From Gammaproteobacteria bacterium (GTDB taxonomy: Bacteria; Pseudomonadota; Gammaproteobacteria; DSM-16500): a stretch of DNA of 33,508 bases. The position numbers were made by a program, and so were the translations under genes. Shown piece by piece: positions 14,819 through 23,573 of the stretch (the stretch's first letter is position 1; each line of letters opens with the position of its first letter). The stretch covers positions 1-33,508 of the forward strand of contig JABDGK010000022.1 of the NCBI GenBank assembly GCA_013286085.1, given 5' to 3'. The notes under the pieces were generated by a model that did not search any database, was not told where the DNA came from, and was given only the letters and a program-made list of their open reading frames with translations.

Positions 14819-15718
14819 ATGCAAGATATCTATATTGGTGTAGATGGTGGCGCAACCAAATGTAAGGTTCGGATTGAAGACCAAGCCGGTAATTTGCTTG
14901 GGCAAGCTGTGGGTGGTCCAGCTAATATTCGTCTTTCTGTTGATTTAACATGGCAATCTATTTTTCAAACTATTGATGATGCTTTGCAAGCACATGCAAT
15001 GTCGTTGCGAGATAAACGGCATCGTTTCCACGTGGGTTTGGGTTTGGCTGGCTCGGAAGTGCAAGAGGCGCGAGTTGCTTTTCTCGATGCGCCACATCCG
15101 TTTGCAACGTTACATTTGTTTTCAGATGCGCATGTGGCTTGTGTCGGTGCGCATGCCGGTCGTGAAGGTGCCATTATTATTATTGGTACAGGTGTTATTG
15201 GTTATCAAGTTGAGAATGGTCAAGGGAGTCGAGTGGGCGGTTGGGGATTTCCACATGATGATTTGGGTAGTGGTGCGTGGTTGGGATTGGAAGTTGCACG
15301 CTTAACTTTTCAAGCACTGGATCGACGTATCGAAACAACGCCCTTACTAACCGATGTATTTGCTTTTTTTGATAATGACTTTAATCGATTTGTAACCTGG
15401 GCAAATCGTGCGACGTCGAATGAGTTTGCACGTTTAGCGCCACTCGTGATTAATCACAGCCAGCAAGCAGAAAAATGGGCGTTAAAGCTGATGAAAAAAG
15501 CCGCGCGTGCGGTTGATCGTATTGGTACTACATTAGAGAAAATACAGCAACAGCAAGATGTATCTTTGCCGTGTTGTTTATTTGGTGGAATTGCACCGTT
15601 TATTGAGCCATGGCTATCCTCCTCGCTGCGTGATCGATTGGTGGCGCAACAAGGTGATGCGACGACGGGAGCAATTTTGTTAGCAAGAAAATTCGATGAA
15701 ACAATGCAGTTAGGATAA
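14819..15718 (+). CDS. BadF/BadG/BcrA/BcrD-type N-acetylglucosamine kinase
   Basis: A 299-aa sugar kinase of the ASKHA fold. The phosphate-1 loop is IGVDGGATKCKVRI (about residues 5-18); the second ATP motif is around IIIIGTGVIGYQV, followed by GGWGFPHDDLGSGAWLG, the signature of GlcNAc/glucosamine kinases in this family. A GGIAPFIEPWL motif lies near the C-terminus. It probably phosphorylates N-acetylglucosamine from cell-wall turnover or the environment, feeding NagA encoded 6 bases downstream. The substrate is inferred from that neighbour. A TTG at 14801 would extend the frame, but the ATG at 14819 with GGGA upstream is preferred. Confidence 0.85.
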   Translation: MQDIYIGVDGGATKCKVRIEDQAGNLLGQAVGGPANIRLSVDLTWQSIFQTIDDALQAHAMSLRDKRHRFHVGLGLAGSEVQEARVAFLDAPHPFATLHLFSDAHVACVGAHAGREGAIIIIGTGVIGYQVENGQGSRVGGWGFPHDDLGSGAWLGLEVARLTFQALDRRIETTPLLTDVFAFFDNDFNRFVTWANRATSNEFARLAPLVINHSQQAEKWALKLMKKAARAVDRIGTTLEKIQQQQDVSLPCCLFGGIAPFIEPWLSSSLRDRLVAQQGDATTGAILLARKFDETMQLG

Positions 15719-15724
15719 ATAAAC

Positions 15725-16894
15725 ATGGATCTTATTTTATCTGGCCCCACCATTTATGCTGAGCAAGGTGCGTTGGTGAATACCATGCTGGGAATAGAAT
15801 CGGGAAAAATTTTTGCATTAGATCAGCAATTGCAAGCAGAAGAAAAGCGTCACTTTCCGGCAAATTATCACATTGTTCCTGGTTTTATTGATATGCACGT
15901 GCATGGCGCAAACGGGTGCGATGTGATGGATGCGAATTCGGATGCATTGCTCGCTATCAGTCATGCATTGGCAGCAGAAGGTACGACGGGATTTTTAGCG
16001 ACGACCATGACGGCTGACGTGACAGAAATTGATAGTGCTTTATTGGCAGTGCGGGATTTTGTGAAATCCAATGTAAAAAAAGGCGCTGCTCTATTGGGGG
16101 TGCATTTAGAAGGACCTTTTTTAGCAGCAACCAAAATGGGCGCACAGCGCGGTGATAAAATTATTCCACCTAATATTGAACTCATGCGACATTGGCAAAC
16201 ACTCTCTGCTAATTTAATTAAGTTAGTGACCTTGGCGCCTGAGCAACCGCATGCGTTGAGTTTGATTGAATATTTAGTTCAGCAGCATATTATTGCTTCT
16301 ATTGGTCATACCAATGCAACCTTTGCAGAAACGACGGCGGCGATTGCGGCAGGTTGTTCCCATGCGACACATCTTTTTAATGCGATGCGCGGCATTCATC
16401 AGCGGGAGCCTGGTGCTGTGACAGCAGCATTGCTTTCGTCAGCCATTACTGCGGAGCTCATTTTAGATGGTGTGCATTTGCATCCAGCCATTGTTGAGTT
16501 GGTGTATCGTATCAAAGGGCGAGAAAAAATCGCCTTAGTGACGGATGCCATGCGCGCGAAATGTTTGAGTGATGGTTGTTATGATTTAGGCGGGCAATCT
16601 GTGCAGGTGAGAAATGGTGAGGCGAAATTAGCGGATGGTACGCTTGCTGGTAGTGTATTGACGATGAGTTCTGCTATTCAAAACATGATGAAATTTACAG
16701 GCTGTGGTTTAGGTGATGCGGTGAAAATGGCAGCAGAAAACCCTGCGAAGCTGTTAGGTATTTTCGATCAAAAAGGCAGTATTGCAGTTGGTAAAGATGC
16801 GGATTTGGTGGTGTTGAGTGAATCGTATCAAGTTGTGATGACGGTGCGAGAAGGCGAAATTTGTTATCAAGAGTCGGAAAAAATTAAAACGTAG
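15725..16894 (+). CDS. nagA: N-acetylglucosamine-6-phosphate deacetylase
   Basis: A 389-aa amidohydrolase. Metal- and substrate-binding motifs in order are PGFIDMHVHG (about residues 52-61), GVHLEGPFLA (about 125-134), SIGHTNAT, the THLFNAMRGIHQREPG stretch and VTDAMRAKCLSDG with the catalytic aspartate. A C-terminal GSIAVGKDADLVVL block completes the beta-sandwich domain. It converts GlcNAc-6-phosphate to glucosamine-6-phosphate and acetate in the cytoplasm. It follows the kinase gene by 6 bases, so the two form an operon. No nagB, transporter or repressor gene is adjacent, so product use presumably runs through GlmS/GlmM metabolism or genes elsewhere. Confidence 0.96.
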   Translation: MDLILSGPTIYAEQGALVNTMLGIESGKIFALDQQLQAEEKRHFPANYHIVPGFIDMHVHGANGCDVMDANSDALLAISHALAAEGTTGFLATTMTADVTEIDSALLAVRDFVKSNVKKGAALLGVHLEGPFLAATKMGAQRGDKIIPPNIELMRHWQTLSANLIKLVTLAPEQPHALSLIEYLVQQHIIASIGHTNATFAETTAAIAAGCSHATHLFNAMRGIHQREPGAVTAALLSSAITAELILDGVHLHPAIVELVYRIKGREKIALVTDAMRAKCLSDGCYDLGGQSVQVRNGEAKLADGTLAGSVLTMSSAIQNMMKFTGCGLGDAVKMAAENPAKLLGIFDQKGSIAVGKDADLVVLSESYQVVMTVREGEICYQESEKIKT

Positions 16895-16949
16895 GGCGGA
16901 GTTTGCCAATTTACTTTAAGCAATGCGAGAACCAGGGTGGAGTCTGTGC

Positions 16950-18506
16950 ATGTTTTTTAAAAAAATGGATAACTATTTTTTACTGACAACCATACTCGTT
17001 ATTTATATAACTGCCTGGATGATACAGTCGCGTTTGTTGATCAATTGGGACAGTAGTCTCTTGATGCGCGAAGCGAAATTGTTATTGGCTGGCGGAAATT
17101 ACGTGAGCGATTTTTTTGAATTAAATCCTCCCATGTCCATCTATCTGTATTTATTTCCTGTTATCTTAACCAAAATCTTTCATCTGAGTGTCATGTTGGC
17201 ATTGCGTATCTATGTTTTCCTGCTTGCAACGCTATCTCTTGCTATGTGTTATTTAACTATCAAAAAAATTTTCTCTCCCAGGGATGCTGTTGTATCCTAT
17301 TTGTTTTTTACTGCATTAATGATAGTTTTTCTCATTTTTCCAATGATGGATTTTAGTGAAAGAGAGCATTTATTAGTTATTTTTACGATGCCTTATTTTT
17401 TGGTTATTGCTACCCGATTGCAAGGGGGTATGGTTAATACAGGTTATGGTGTTGTTGTTGGAATACTAGCGGGAATAGGGTTTGCAATTAAGCCATTTTT
17501 TTTAATCGTATTTGTTTTCACAGAACTATATTATAGTATTTCTACCAAAAATCGTTTTGGTTGGGTTCGGGCTGAAACGAAGGCAATTATTTTCTTATTA
17601 CTTATTTATGTGCTATCTGTATTTATTCTCTATAAAAATTATCTTGATATTGTTGTGCCAATCACATTGCGATTTTATTACCAGAGTGTCAGTGATCCAT
17701 GGAAAACGGTATTGCTCCATCCTGTCGTATTGTTTTGTTATTATATGGTAGGTTTATTTTTTCTTATCCACGAGAATAAAAATCCATATAAAGCACTGGC
17801 CTCAATTTTATTGATCGCATTGGTTGGCTATTTATTGGCGTATTTTCTGCAGCGAACAGCTTGGGCATATCATCAGTTACCTGCGGTTTCTATGGCCATT
17901 TTATTAGGTACTTTATTGTTTGGGATTGCGGTTATTCGACTATATAAAAGTAAAACCGGATTTTGTATAACCCCCATTTTAGCGAGTGCAATTTTCGCAT
18001 TTCCTGTCTATGTTATGAATAGTGACTATTTAAATAGTCTTGCATACAAGAATGATCACAATAATTTTATCGATTTTTTACATGCTTATGCCTGGCATAA
18101 GTCTATTTGTTCATTTCAAACGTCAGCGTTAGCCATGTTCCCCTTTGTTGATTATGCGGATGTCAGTTTTGTTTGTCGAAATTCCGCTTTGTCTTGGGTG
18201 CCTAATGCAGTCAGACAAACAAGCATGTCACGCATCGGTAATAGTGATGCCTTACAACAGAAGCACAAAGACGAAATTTTTTTGGTTAATATGGTTTCTG
18301 AAGATTTAAATACCAGAAAACCTGATTTCGTATTGGTTGATGTATCAAACAAAAAATTTTTTCCTGAGCGTATTGCATTTTCTTATTTAAAATATCTTTC
18401 TGGGAATAAAGAATTCCAAGCAGCATGGAAGAAGTACGTTTATTTGATAACGGTGGCTCAGGGTTCAAATGATACGTTTCGTGTTTATCAGCGAATCGAT
18501 AGATAG
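16950..18506 (+). CDS. Multi-pass membrane protein, putative GT-C glycosyltransferase
   Basis: A 518-aa protein with about ten hydrophobic helices and a C-terminal soluble domain (about residues 370-518). After the first helix comes NWDSSLLMREAKLLLAGG, then DFFELNPPMSIYLY: an acidic residue in the first periplasmic loop followed by NPP resembles ArnT/PMT-like (GT-C) glycosyltransferases that use polyprenyl-phosphate sugars. The acceptor is unknown; lipid A, LPS or another envelope glycan is a guess. The ATG at 16950 is preferred because GTGGAG lies 7 bases upstream; an earlier in-frame ATG (16923) lacks a ribosome binding site. The gene is more T-rich than nagA. It ends convergently, 10 bases from the orphan gene on the other strand. 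Confidence 0.75.
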   Translation: MFFKKMDNYFLLTTILVIYITAWMIQSRLLINWDSSLLMREAKLLLAGGNYVSDFFELNPPMSIYLYLFPVILTKIFHLSVMLALRIYVFLLATLSLAMCYLTIKKIFSPRDAVVSYLFFTALMIVFLIFPMMDFSEREHLLVIFTMPYFLVIATRLQGGMVNTGYGVVVGILAGIGFAIKPFFLIVFVFTELYYSISTKNRFGWVRAETKAIIFLLLIYVLSVFILYKNYLDIVVPITLRFYYQSVSDPWKTVLLHPVVLFCYYMVGLFFLIHENKNPYKALASILLIALVGYLLAYFLQRTAWAYHQLPAVSMAILLGTLLFGIAVIRLYKSKTGFCITPILASAIFAFPVYVMNSDYLNSLAYKNDHNNFIDFLHAYAWHKSICSFQTSALAMFPFVDYADVSFVCRNSALSWVPNAVRQTSMSRIGNSDALQQKHKDEIFLVNMVSEDLNTRKPDFVLVDVSNKKFFPERIAFSYLKYLSGNKEFQAAWKKYVYLITVAQGSNDTFRVYQRIDR

Positions 18507-18516
18507 TCAATGAAAA

Positions 18517-20025
18517 TTATTTCGGTCTTGCTGCCTTACACTCTTTTGAGAGTCTTTCCTGGGTACGTTGTTCTTTGGCGGTGAGCTGATCCCTTGATAA
18601 TTCTTCGTTGGGATTTGTAAAAAAAGTATGTACTAATTTATAAGCTGAACGTCCACTCAGAAAAATAGGATTTTTTTCGCGTGGATTCAGGAATTTTTTT
18701 ACATTATCAGGGATATGGTGAACACCGTGTCCAGAACTGTTAAGTGAAATTTGCAAAATTCTTAAGTGCGCATATTTTTTGACAACATGATCGAAGCGAG
18801 TAGTGCAACTTGGTTCCCTATGTAACTTAGCAGTTAGCGCGGTGTGGGTGTTAATAATAGCGTCATAGTTGTTACACCGATCCATATGAGCTTTTATATA
18901 GCCATGCATAGATTCAAGATTGATGGGTGCGTTATCTTTAGGTTGAACGAGTTCTTTAAATAACGTGGAATCAGCTTCGCGTATTTTGTTGAGAAATGCA
19001 TGTAAGCCAATAGATTCTAAATAGTCTGGCCATGAAACACCCTGATCAGGCGTGATTAGATAGCGTGTTAACACTGCTGTGGAAAGATTGTTATTCGCTG
19101 TTAGATTCTCAAATAATTGAATACCGCCATCGTGGTTGTAATACGCTGCAAATCTTTCCAGTAACCACTTCTCCTGGTTTTTATGCTGGTGGCGGTTAAA
19201 GAGAGTTGTTTCTCTCAAGAGTTGAATAAAAATACGCAGAAGAAATGCAATATAATTTCTGTCGTTACCTAATAAATTGAGTAGTTCGGTGCTCTCTCCT
19301 CGAAATAAGCTGGATAAGAGATGAATATATCCTTGGGTTTCAATCAGCTCTTCAGCTACGGTTATTTTTTCTTGAGGGGTTAGCGTTTTATTTTTTACAA
19401 AAATTGCAGTGAAAATATTGTACCCTTCCTCAGGGGCATCGATTGTGCCCTGCTGAATGTGAGTATTGAGAATTCCATAGCCTCTATAGTAGGTTGTGGT
19501 TGATTGCGTACAAACATAATGCCTGTCTGTATAGGGTAGGCCTGATGCAGTGTCAGACAGGAAGCGAGTGACGAGATCGAGTGATGGGTTTCTGTAGTGT
19601 GTATATGGATCTGGAGCGGGCTTTGGATCTCTCAAGGGCTTATACCAAGAACGATTCCGGATTCGTTCATTGAACATGGCGATGTTGCAGTAGGATGCAG
19701 AATAAATTAGTTCTTTGTGATAACGAAAATTCGCTCGACGACAGTGTTCTGCCATCTCGGCAGTTGTTTTGGCATCTGTTATAAAGTTGTGTTCCTCTAT
19801 CTCGGCCTTATCTTCCCAGCGTCTGAAACCTTGAGGGTTGTTTTGTGGAGCCCTGACGGGTTGAGGTGCTGTAGTCATTTCTAAGGGTGCTGATTCGATA
19901 TCCACGATATCGGTTTTGCTAGTGCTGATGTCTATTTTTGACTCTTCGGGTATGCTGCTGAGATTGGTGAACTTGCGGTTCCTTGTTTCGGTGATGTGTC
20001 TTGCCGTGCGAGAGCTTGCAGTCAT
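18517..20025 (-). CDS. Uncharacterised 502-aa protein, possible Dot/Icm effector
   Basis: I do not recognise this protein. It has no signal peptide and no obvious membrane segment, so it looks soluble. The N-terminal ~75 residues are Thr/Ser/Pro-rich and probably disordered; the rest looks alpha-helical, with repeated Asn/Tyr/Leu/His-rich segments and a Lys/Arg/Glu-rich C-terminus (ELSRDQLTAKEQRTQERLSK and a few more residues). No catalytic motif was identified. A large orphan soluble protein with a disordered start and polar, Glu-containing tail in a Dot/Icm-bearing genome is a reasonable effector candidate, but this is inference. It stands alone: the convergent glycosyltransferase gene is 10 bases away and spoT is 166 bases upstream in coordinate order. 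TTAATTTAAAG lies shortly before the start. Confidence 0.7.
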   Translation of the reverse strand: MTASSRTARHITETRNRKFTNLSSIPEESKIDISTSKTDIVDIESAPLEMTTAPQPVRAPQNNPQGFRRWEDKAEIEEHNFITDAKTTAEMAEHCRRANFRYHKELIYSASYCNIAMFNERIRNRSWYKPLRDPKPAPDPYTHYRNPSLDLVTRFLSDTASGLPYTDRHYVCTQSTTTYYRGYGILNTHIQQGTIDAPEEGYNIFTAIFVKNKTLTPQEKITVAEELIETQGYIHLLSSLFRGESTELLNLLGNDRNYIAFLLRIFIQLLRETTLFNRHQHKNQEKWLLERFAAYYNHDGGIQLFENLTANNNLSTAVLTRYLITPDQGVSWPDYLESIGLHAFLNKIREADSTLFKELVQPKDNAPINLESMHGYIKAHMDRCNNYDAIINTHTALTAKLHREPSCTTRFDHVVKKYAHLRILQISLNSSGHGVHHIPDNVKKFLNPREKNPIFLSGRSAYKLVHTFFTNPNEELSRDQLTAKEQRTQERLSKECKAARPK

Positions 20026-20150
20026 GGGAATGTCTTTAAATTAAGAATAGCAGCAAATGTGACAAATAATACACACTTTCTCTGTTCTTGGCAAATAACT
20101 CACTAGGCTAAGCCGCATGTTGCGCACAGTAAGAGATATAGCTGTATTTT

Positions 20151-20172
20151 TACCGAGCCGCGCGGCTCGGTA
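20151..20172. repeat. Perfect 22-bp palindrome downstream of spoT
   Basis: taccgagccgc and gcggctcggta are exactly complementary with no loop. It lies 20 bases after the spoT stop, but on the minus strand it is followed by A residues rather than T, so it is not a standard intrinsic terminator. Confidence 0.6.
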
Positions 20173-20191
20173 GAGGATATTTATTCGTAAC

Positions 20192-22363
20192 TTAATGATT
20201 TATAGTTCTTTTGGTGGATTTAGTTTTTTTCTTTTGCCGTGTTTTGTGCCGTATGACGCGAATAACATTTTTGGCATTACGAATTTTACGTAGGACGCGG
20301 GCTAAGTGGATGCGGTCACGCACAGTAATGGTAAGGCTGACTGAGAAATAACGACCATCAAATTCTTCCGCATTGATATTTTCGATGTTGGCTTCCGAGT
20401 CGGAGATGGCTAATGCTAAACGTGCAAGACTGCCGCGTTGATTGAGAATTTCGATACGTAAATCCACGGGGAAATCACCGTGAATACTCTCTTCCCAGCG
20501 CAGTGAAACGTACTTATCTGGATTGTCGTGATGCGCTTCCAGATTCGGGCACTGCTCCACATGGACAATTAAGCCATGACCTTTTTCGACGATGCCGCCA
20601 ATCGGATCGCCTGGGATGGGGCGACAACATTTGGCATAAGTCACAACGATACCTTCGGTGCCTTTAATGGCGAGAGGGGATAATGGTGTATTGTCGGTGT
20701 GTGCCAGTATGGATGGTGAGTGATTGATTTTTGCGAGTTGTTTGGCAACTAACAAGGCTGTGCGGTTGCCTAAGCCGACTTCTTCAAATAAGTGATGGAG
20801 AGAGTCAAGACCAGAGACGGATACCAGCGCATCTAAATGGTCTTGTGAGGTTTGTGTGAGGCTGAGTCCTGCCGTGCGTAGCGCTTTTTCGATGAGGCGT
20901 TTGCCGAGATCGATGGATTCTTCGCGTTGTTGTTTTTTCAAAAAATGCTTGATGTTGCTGCGTGCTTTACCGGTCACAACAAAGTTAAGCCATGCCGGAT
21001 TGGGGCGTGCACCGGGTGCAGTAATGATTTCTACTTGTTGACCGCTGGTGAGTGGTGTGCTGAGTGGTGCTAAGCGGCGGTCTAATTTTGTTGCGACGCA
21101 GGTGTTGCCGATATCGGAGTGAATGGCATAGGCAAAATCTACCGGTGTGGCTCCTGATGGTAATTCAAGAATGCTACCTTTTGGTGTAAAGACATAAACT
21201 TCATCAGGAAATAAATCAATTTTAACATTTTCAATAAACTCCAAGGAATTTTTGGAGCTTTTGTGCATTTCTAAAATACCTTTCAGCCATTCTTTAGCAC
21301 GTGATTGTGCGTCATCAAATAGTGATTTTTCGGTTTTATAAAGCCAATGCGCAGCAATACCATTTTCAGCCATTTTATGAAATTCATCCGTGCGAATTTG
21401 CACTTCAATGGGTACGCCATAGGGCCCAAATAGTGTGGTATGCAAAGACTGATAGCCGTTGGCTTTGGGGATGGCAATGTAGTCCTTGAAGCGTTGTGTT
21501 AATGGTTTGTAAAGATTATGCAGCGCGCCTAAAATGCGATAACACGTATCGATTTTATCAACGATGACGCGGAAACCATACACATCCATGATTTCAGAAA
21601 ATGACAAATGCTTGTCATGCATTTTTTTGTAAATACTATATAAATGTTTTTCGCGACCGATTAATTTCCAATTCGGTAAATTGGCTTTCTTCAAGCTGGT
21701 ACGAATTTCGGTATCAATTAATTCCATGATTTCTTGACGATTGCCGCGTGCTGTAATAACAGCTTGTTTCAAGATGCGATAGCGCATGGGATGGAGTGCT
21801 GCGAAACCTAAGTCTTCGAATTCGACTCGAAATGCATGCATACCCAGGCGATTGGCGATCGGTGCAAAAATCTCGAGTGTTTCAATCGCAATGCGCCGAC
21901 GTTTTTTCGGTGGTAAACAATCTAACGTACGCATGTTATGCAAGCGATCGGCTAGCTTGACGAGAATCACGCGAATATCGCGCGCCATTGCCATGACCAT
22001 TTTGCGAAAATTTTCAGCTTGGGCTTGCGCATGGCTTTCAAAGGTAATTTGTGTCAGCTTGGTGACACCATCGACTAAATCGGCTACCTCTTTGCCAAAA
22101 CGGCTGACGAGGTCTTGTTTCTCAATGTAGGTGTCTTCGATCACATCGTGCAAGATGGCTGCCATGATGGTGGGTGGATCCATGCGCATTTGCGCAAGGA
22201 TAGTGGCAACGGCAACAGGATGCGTAATATAGGGTTCGCCAGTGTGGCGTTTTTGTCCTTCGTGGGCTTCTTTAGCGAGCAGGTAGGCCTGCTCAATGGC
22301 GTGGATTTCTGCGTCATTGAGGTAGTGTTCTAGTTCTTGGCGTAGGACTTCAAACTCTGCCAC
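20192..22363 (-). CDS. spoT: Bifunctional (p)ppGpp synthetase/hydrolase SpoT
   Basis: A ~723-aa RelA/SpoT homologue. The HD hydrolase domain is intact (THPVAVA, ILHDVIEDT and LADRLHNMRT), so it can degrade ppGpp. The synthetase domain keeps GREKHLYSIYKKM, YGFRVIV and RFKDYIAIPKANGYQSLHT. TGS (VYVFTPKG... through VEIITAPGARPN), the CC motif region (YAKCCRPIPGDPI) and a C-terminal ACT domain follow. It sets ppGpp levels under starvation, which in Legionella and Coxiella relatives is tied to the developmental switch and virulence. Start: AGGAG directly abuts the ATG at 22372, too close to use, while the GTG at 22363 is 9 bases from it and is preferred. It follows rpoZ, as in E. coli. Confidence 0.96.
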   Translation of the reverse strand: MAEFEVLRQELEHYLNDAEIHAIEQAYLLAKEAHEGQKRHTGEPYITHPVAVATILAQMRMDPPTIMAAILHDVIEDTYIEKQDLVSRFGKEVADLVDGVTKLTQITFESHAQAQAENFRKMVMAMARDIRVILVKLADRLHNMRTLDCLPPKKRRRIAIETLEIFAPIANRLGMHAFRVEFEDLGFAALHPMRYRILKQAVITARGNRQEIMELIDTEIRTSLKKANLPNWKLIGREKHLYSIYKKMHDKHLSFSEIMDVYGFRVIVDKIDTCYRILGALHNLYKPLTQRFKDYIAIPKANGYQSLHTTLFGPYGVPIEVQIRTDEFHKMAENGIAAHWLYKTEKSLFDDAQSRAKEWLKGILEMHKSSKNSLEFIENVKIDLFPDEVYVFTPKGSILELPSGATPVDFAYAIHSDIGNTCVATKLDRRLAPLSTPLTSGQQVEIITAPGARPNPAWLNFVVTGKARSNIKHFLKKQQREESIDLGKRLIEKALRTAGLSLTQTSQDHLDALVSVSGLDSLHHLFEEVGLGNRTALLVAKQLAKINHSPSILAHTDNTPLSPLAIKGTEGIVVTYAKCCRPIPGDPIGGIVEKGHGLIVHVEQCPNLEAHHDNPDKYVSLRWEESIHGDFPVDLRIEILNQRGSLARLALAISDSEANIENINAEEFDGRYFSVSLTITVRDRIHLARVLRKIRNAKNVIRVIRHKTRQKKKTKSTKRTINH

Positions 22364-22426
22364 ACAACCCATCTCCTATGGTGTTTATAGCACCCCCTCG
22401 TTTGTGAGAAGGTGCAGTTTCGTTGT

Positions 22427-22783
22427 TTATTCTGAATCAGGTGTTTGTTCGGATGTGGATGTATCGTGAACTGTTAAATCAGTAGCATGGTGTTCGGCGG
22501 CGGCGCTTTCATCCGTATGCGCGGTGGTATCGGTTGTATCAGCGAAGACGTGTACTTCAGCGGTTGGATGCGGATGATCATCTGCATAATGGGCGTCGCT
22601 AAAATCGGTATAACCGCCAGCGATTTCACGTAATGCAACGACAGTTGCTTTATCATTTTCCCAGGCGACTTTGGGTTCTGCGCTGCCGCGCATGAGTTGG
22701 CGGGCTCTTTTGGAAGCCATCATGACGAGCTCAAAACGGTTAACAACATTTTCTAAACAATCTTCTACGGTGATGCGGGCCAT
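22427..22783 (-). CDS. rpoZ: RNA polymerase omega subunit with extended acidic/His tail
   Basis: A 118-aa protein. Residues 1-58 are standard omega: [48 protein letters not shown]. Omega helps assemble the beta' subunit into RNA polymerase and, with ppGpp, forms one ppGpp-binding site in enterobacteria. Residues from about 64 to the end form a low-complexity tail rich in Asp, His, Thr, Ala and Glu; E. coli omega is 91 aa, and this tail shows no similarity I recognise. It lies between gmk and spoT on the same strand, the classical gmk-rpoZ-spoT arrangement, with a gggtgg hairpin element in the gap after gmk. Confidence 0.95.
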   Translation of the reverse strand: MARITVEDCLENVVNRFELVMMASKRARQLMRGSAEPKVAWENDKATVVALREIAGGYTDFSDAHYADDHPHPTAEVHVFADTTDTTAHTDESAAAEHHATDLTVHDTSTSEQTPDSE

Positions 22784-22883
22784 GAATATACTACCTCACA
22801 ATTTAATACGAATCCTGGATTCTGGGCTAAAACACTACATTTTACCTGGTTTGTTAGTTGGATGCTAGACTTAAAGTGATGAG

Positions 22884-22911
22884 GGGTGGATAAAGCGCAG
22901 TGTGTCCACCC
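22884..22911. repeat. gggtgg/ccaccc hairpin element between gmk and rpoZ
   Basis: gggtggata (22884-22892) and tgtccaccc (22903-22911) pair with one mismatch around a 10-base loop (aagcgcagtg). Same family as 25132-25167, with near-identical loop. It is 16 bases after the gmk stop. Confidence 0.65.
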
Positions 22912-22926
22912 TACATGATGAAAACT

Positions 22927-23565
22927 TTAAAATTCATTTACTTTGGCTGTGACAAGTTCTGACAATAGATTGGAAAATTTCACAATTTGTCTTTTTTGCG
23001 AGAGTCTTGCGGCATAAACGATTGTTTTTAAGTCATTTAAGGCGGCAGAAAAGTCATCATTAATCACAATATAGGTATATTCACCAATATGCCGCGTGGA
23101 TTCACGTACATCAGCAATGCGTTGTTTAATAATATCGTGATTATCCTGATTGCGCTTGATAAGACGGTCATAAAGATCGTTAACAGAAGGTGGCAAGATA
23201 AAAATACTGATACTATTCGGGATCAATGTGTGAATTTGTTGACCGCCTTGCCAGTCAATTTCAAGGATGACATCTTGGCCTGTCGCGAGCGTGTCTTCAA
23301 CCCAGCGTCGTGATGTGCCGTAGGAATTCCCAAAAACAGTCGCATGTTCGAGAAAATCATTATGTTTGGTCATGTGATCAAATTCGGTTTGATCAGTGAA
23401 ATAATAGTTTATGCCATGTTGTTCAGCCGGTCGGCGTGATCGAGTTGTATGTGAAATCGAAACCATGATGCCAGGCACGGCATCCACTAATGCTTTGACT
23501 AGCGTAGTTTTGCCTGTGCCAGAAGGTGCAGAGATGACATAAAGATTGCCTGGTTCAGTCATCAT
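22927..23565 (-). CDS. gmk: Guanylate kinase
   Basis: A ~212-aa kinase phosphorylating GMP to GDP. The P-loop is SAPSGTGKTTL near residue 12, followed by the GMP-binding SHTTRSRRPAEQHGINYYF, EHATVFGNSYGTSR and DVILEIDWQGGQQI, and the LID region RLIKRNQDN. Length matches the family (about 205-215 aa). Three starts are possible: a GTG at 23571 that overlaps the AGGAG, or ATGs at 23565 and 23562 lying 5 and 8 bases from it; an ATG is preferred. It starts about 8 bases after hldE, so hldE and gmk are cotranscribed, and rpoZ-spoT follow. Confidence 0.96.
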   Translation of the reverse strand: MMTEPGNLYVISAPSGTGKTTLVKALVDAVPGIMVSISHTTRSRRPAEQHGINYYFTDQTEFDHMTKHNDFLEHATVFGNSYGTSRRWVEDTLATGQDVILEIDWQGGQQIHTLIPNSISIFILPPSVNDLYDRLIKRNQDNHDIIKQRIADVRESTRHIGEYTYIVINDDFSAALNDLKTIVYAARLSQKRQIVKFSNLLSELVTAKVNEF

Positions 23566-23573
23566 ATGCACTC

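Noticed and set aside
20151-20172. Intrinsic terminator of spoT
   Set aside because: The stem is followed by A residues on the minus strand, not T, and has no loop.
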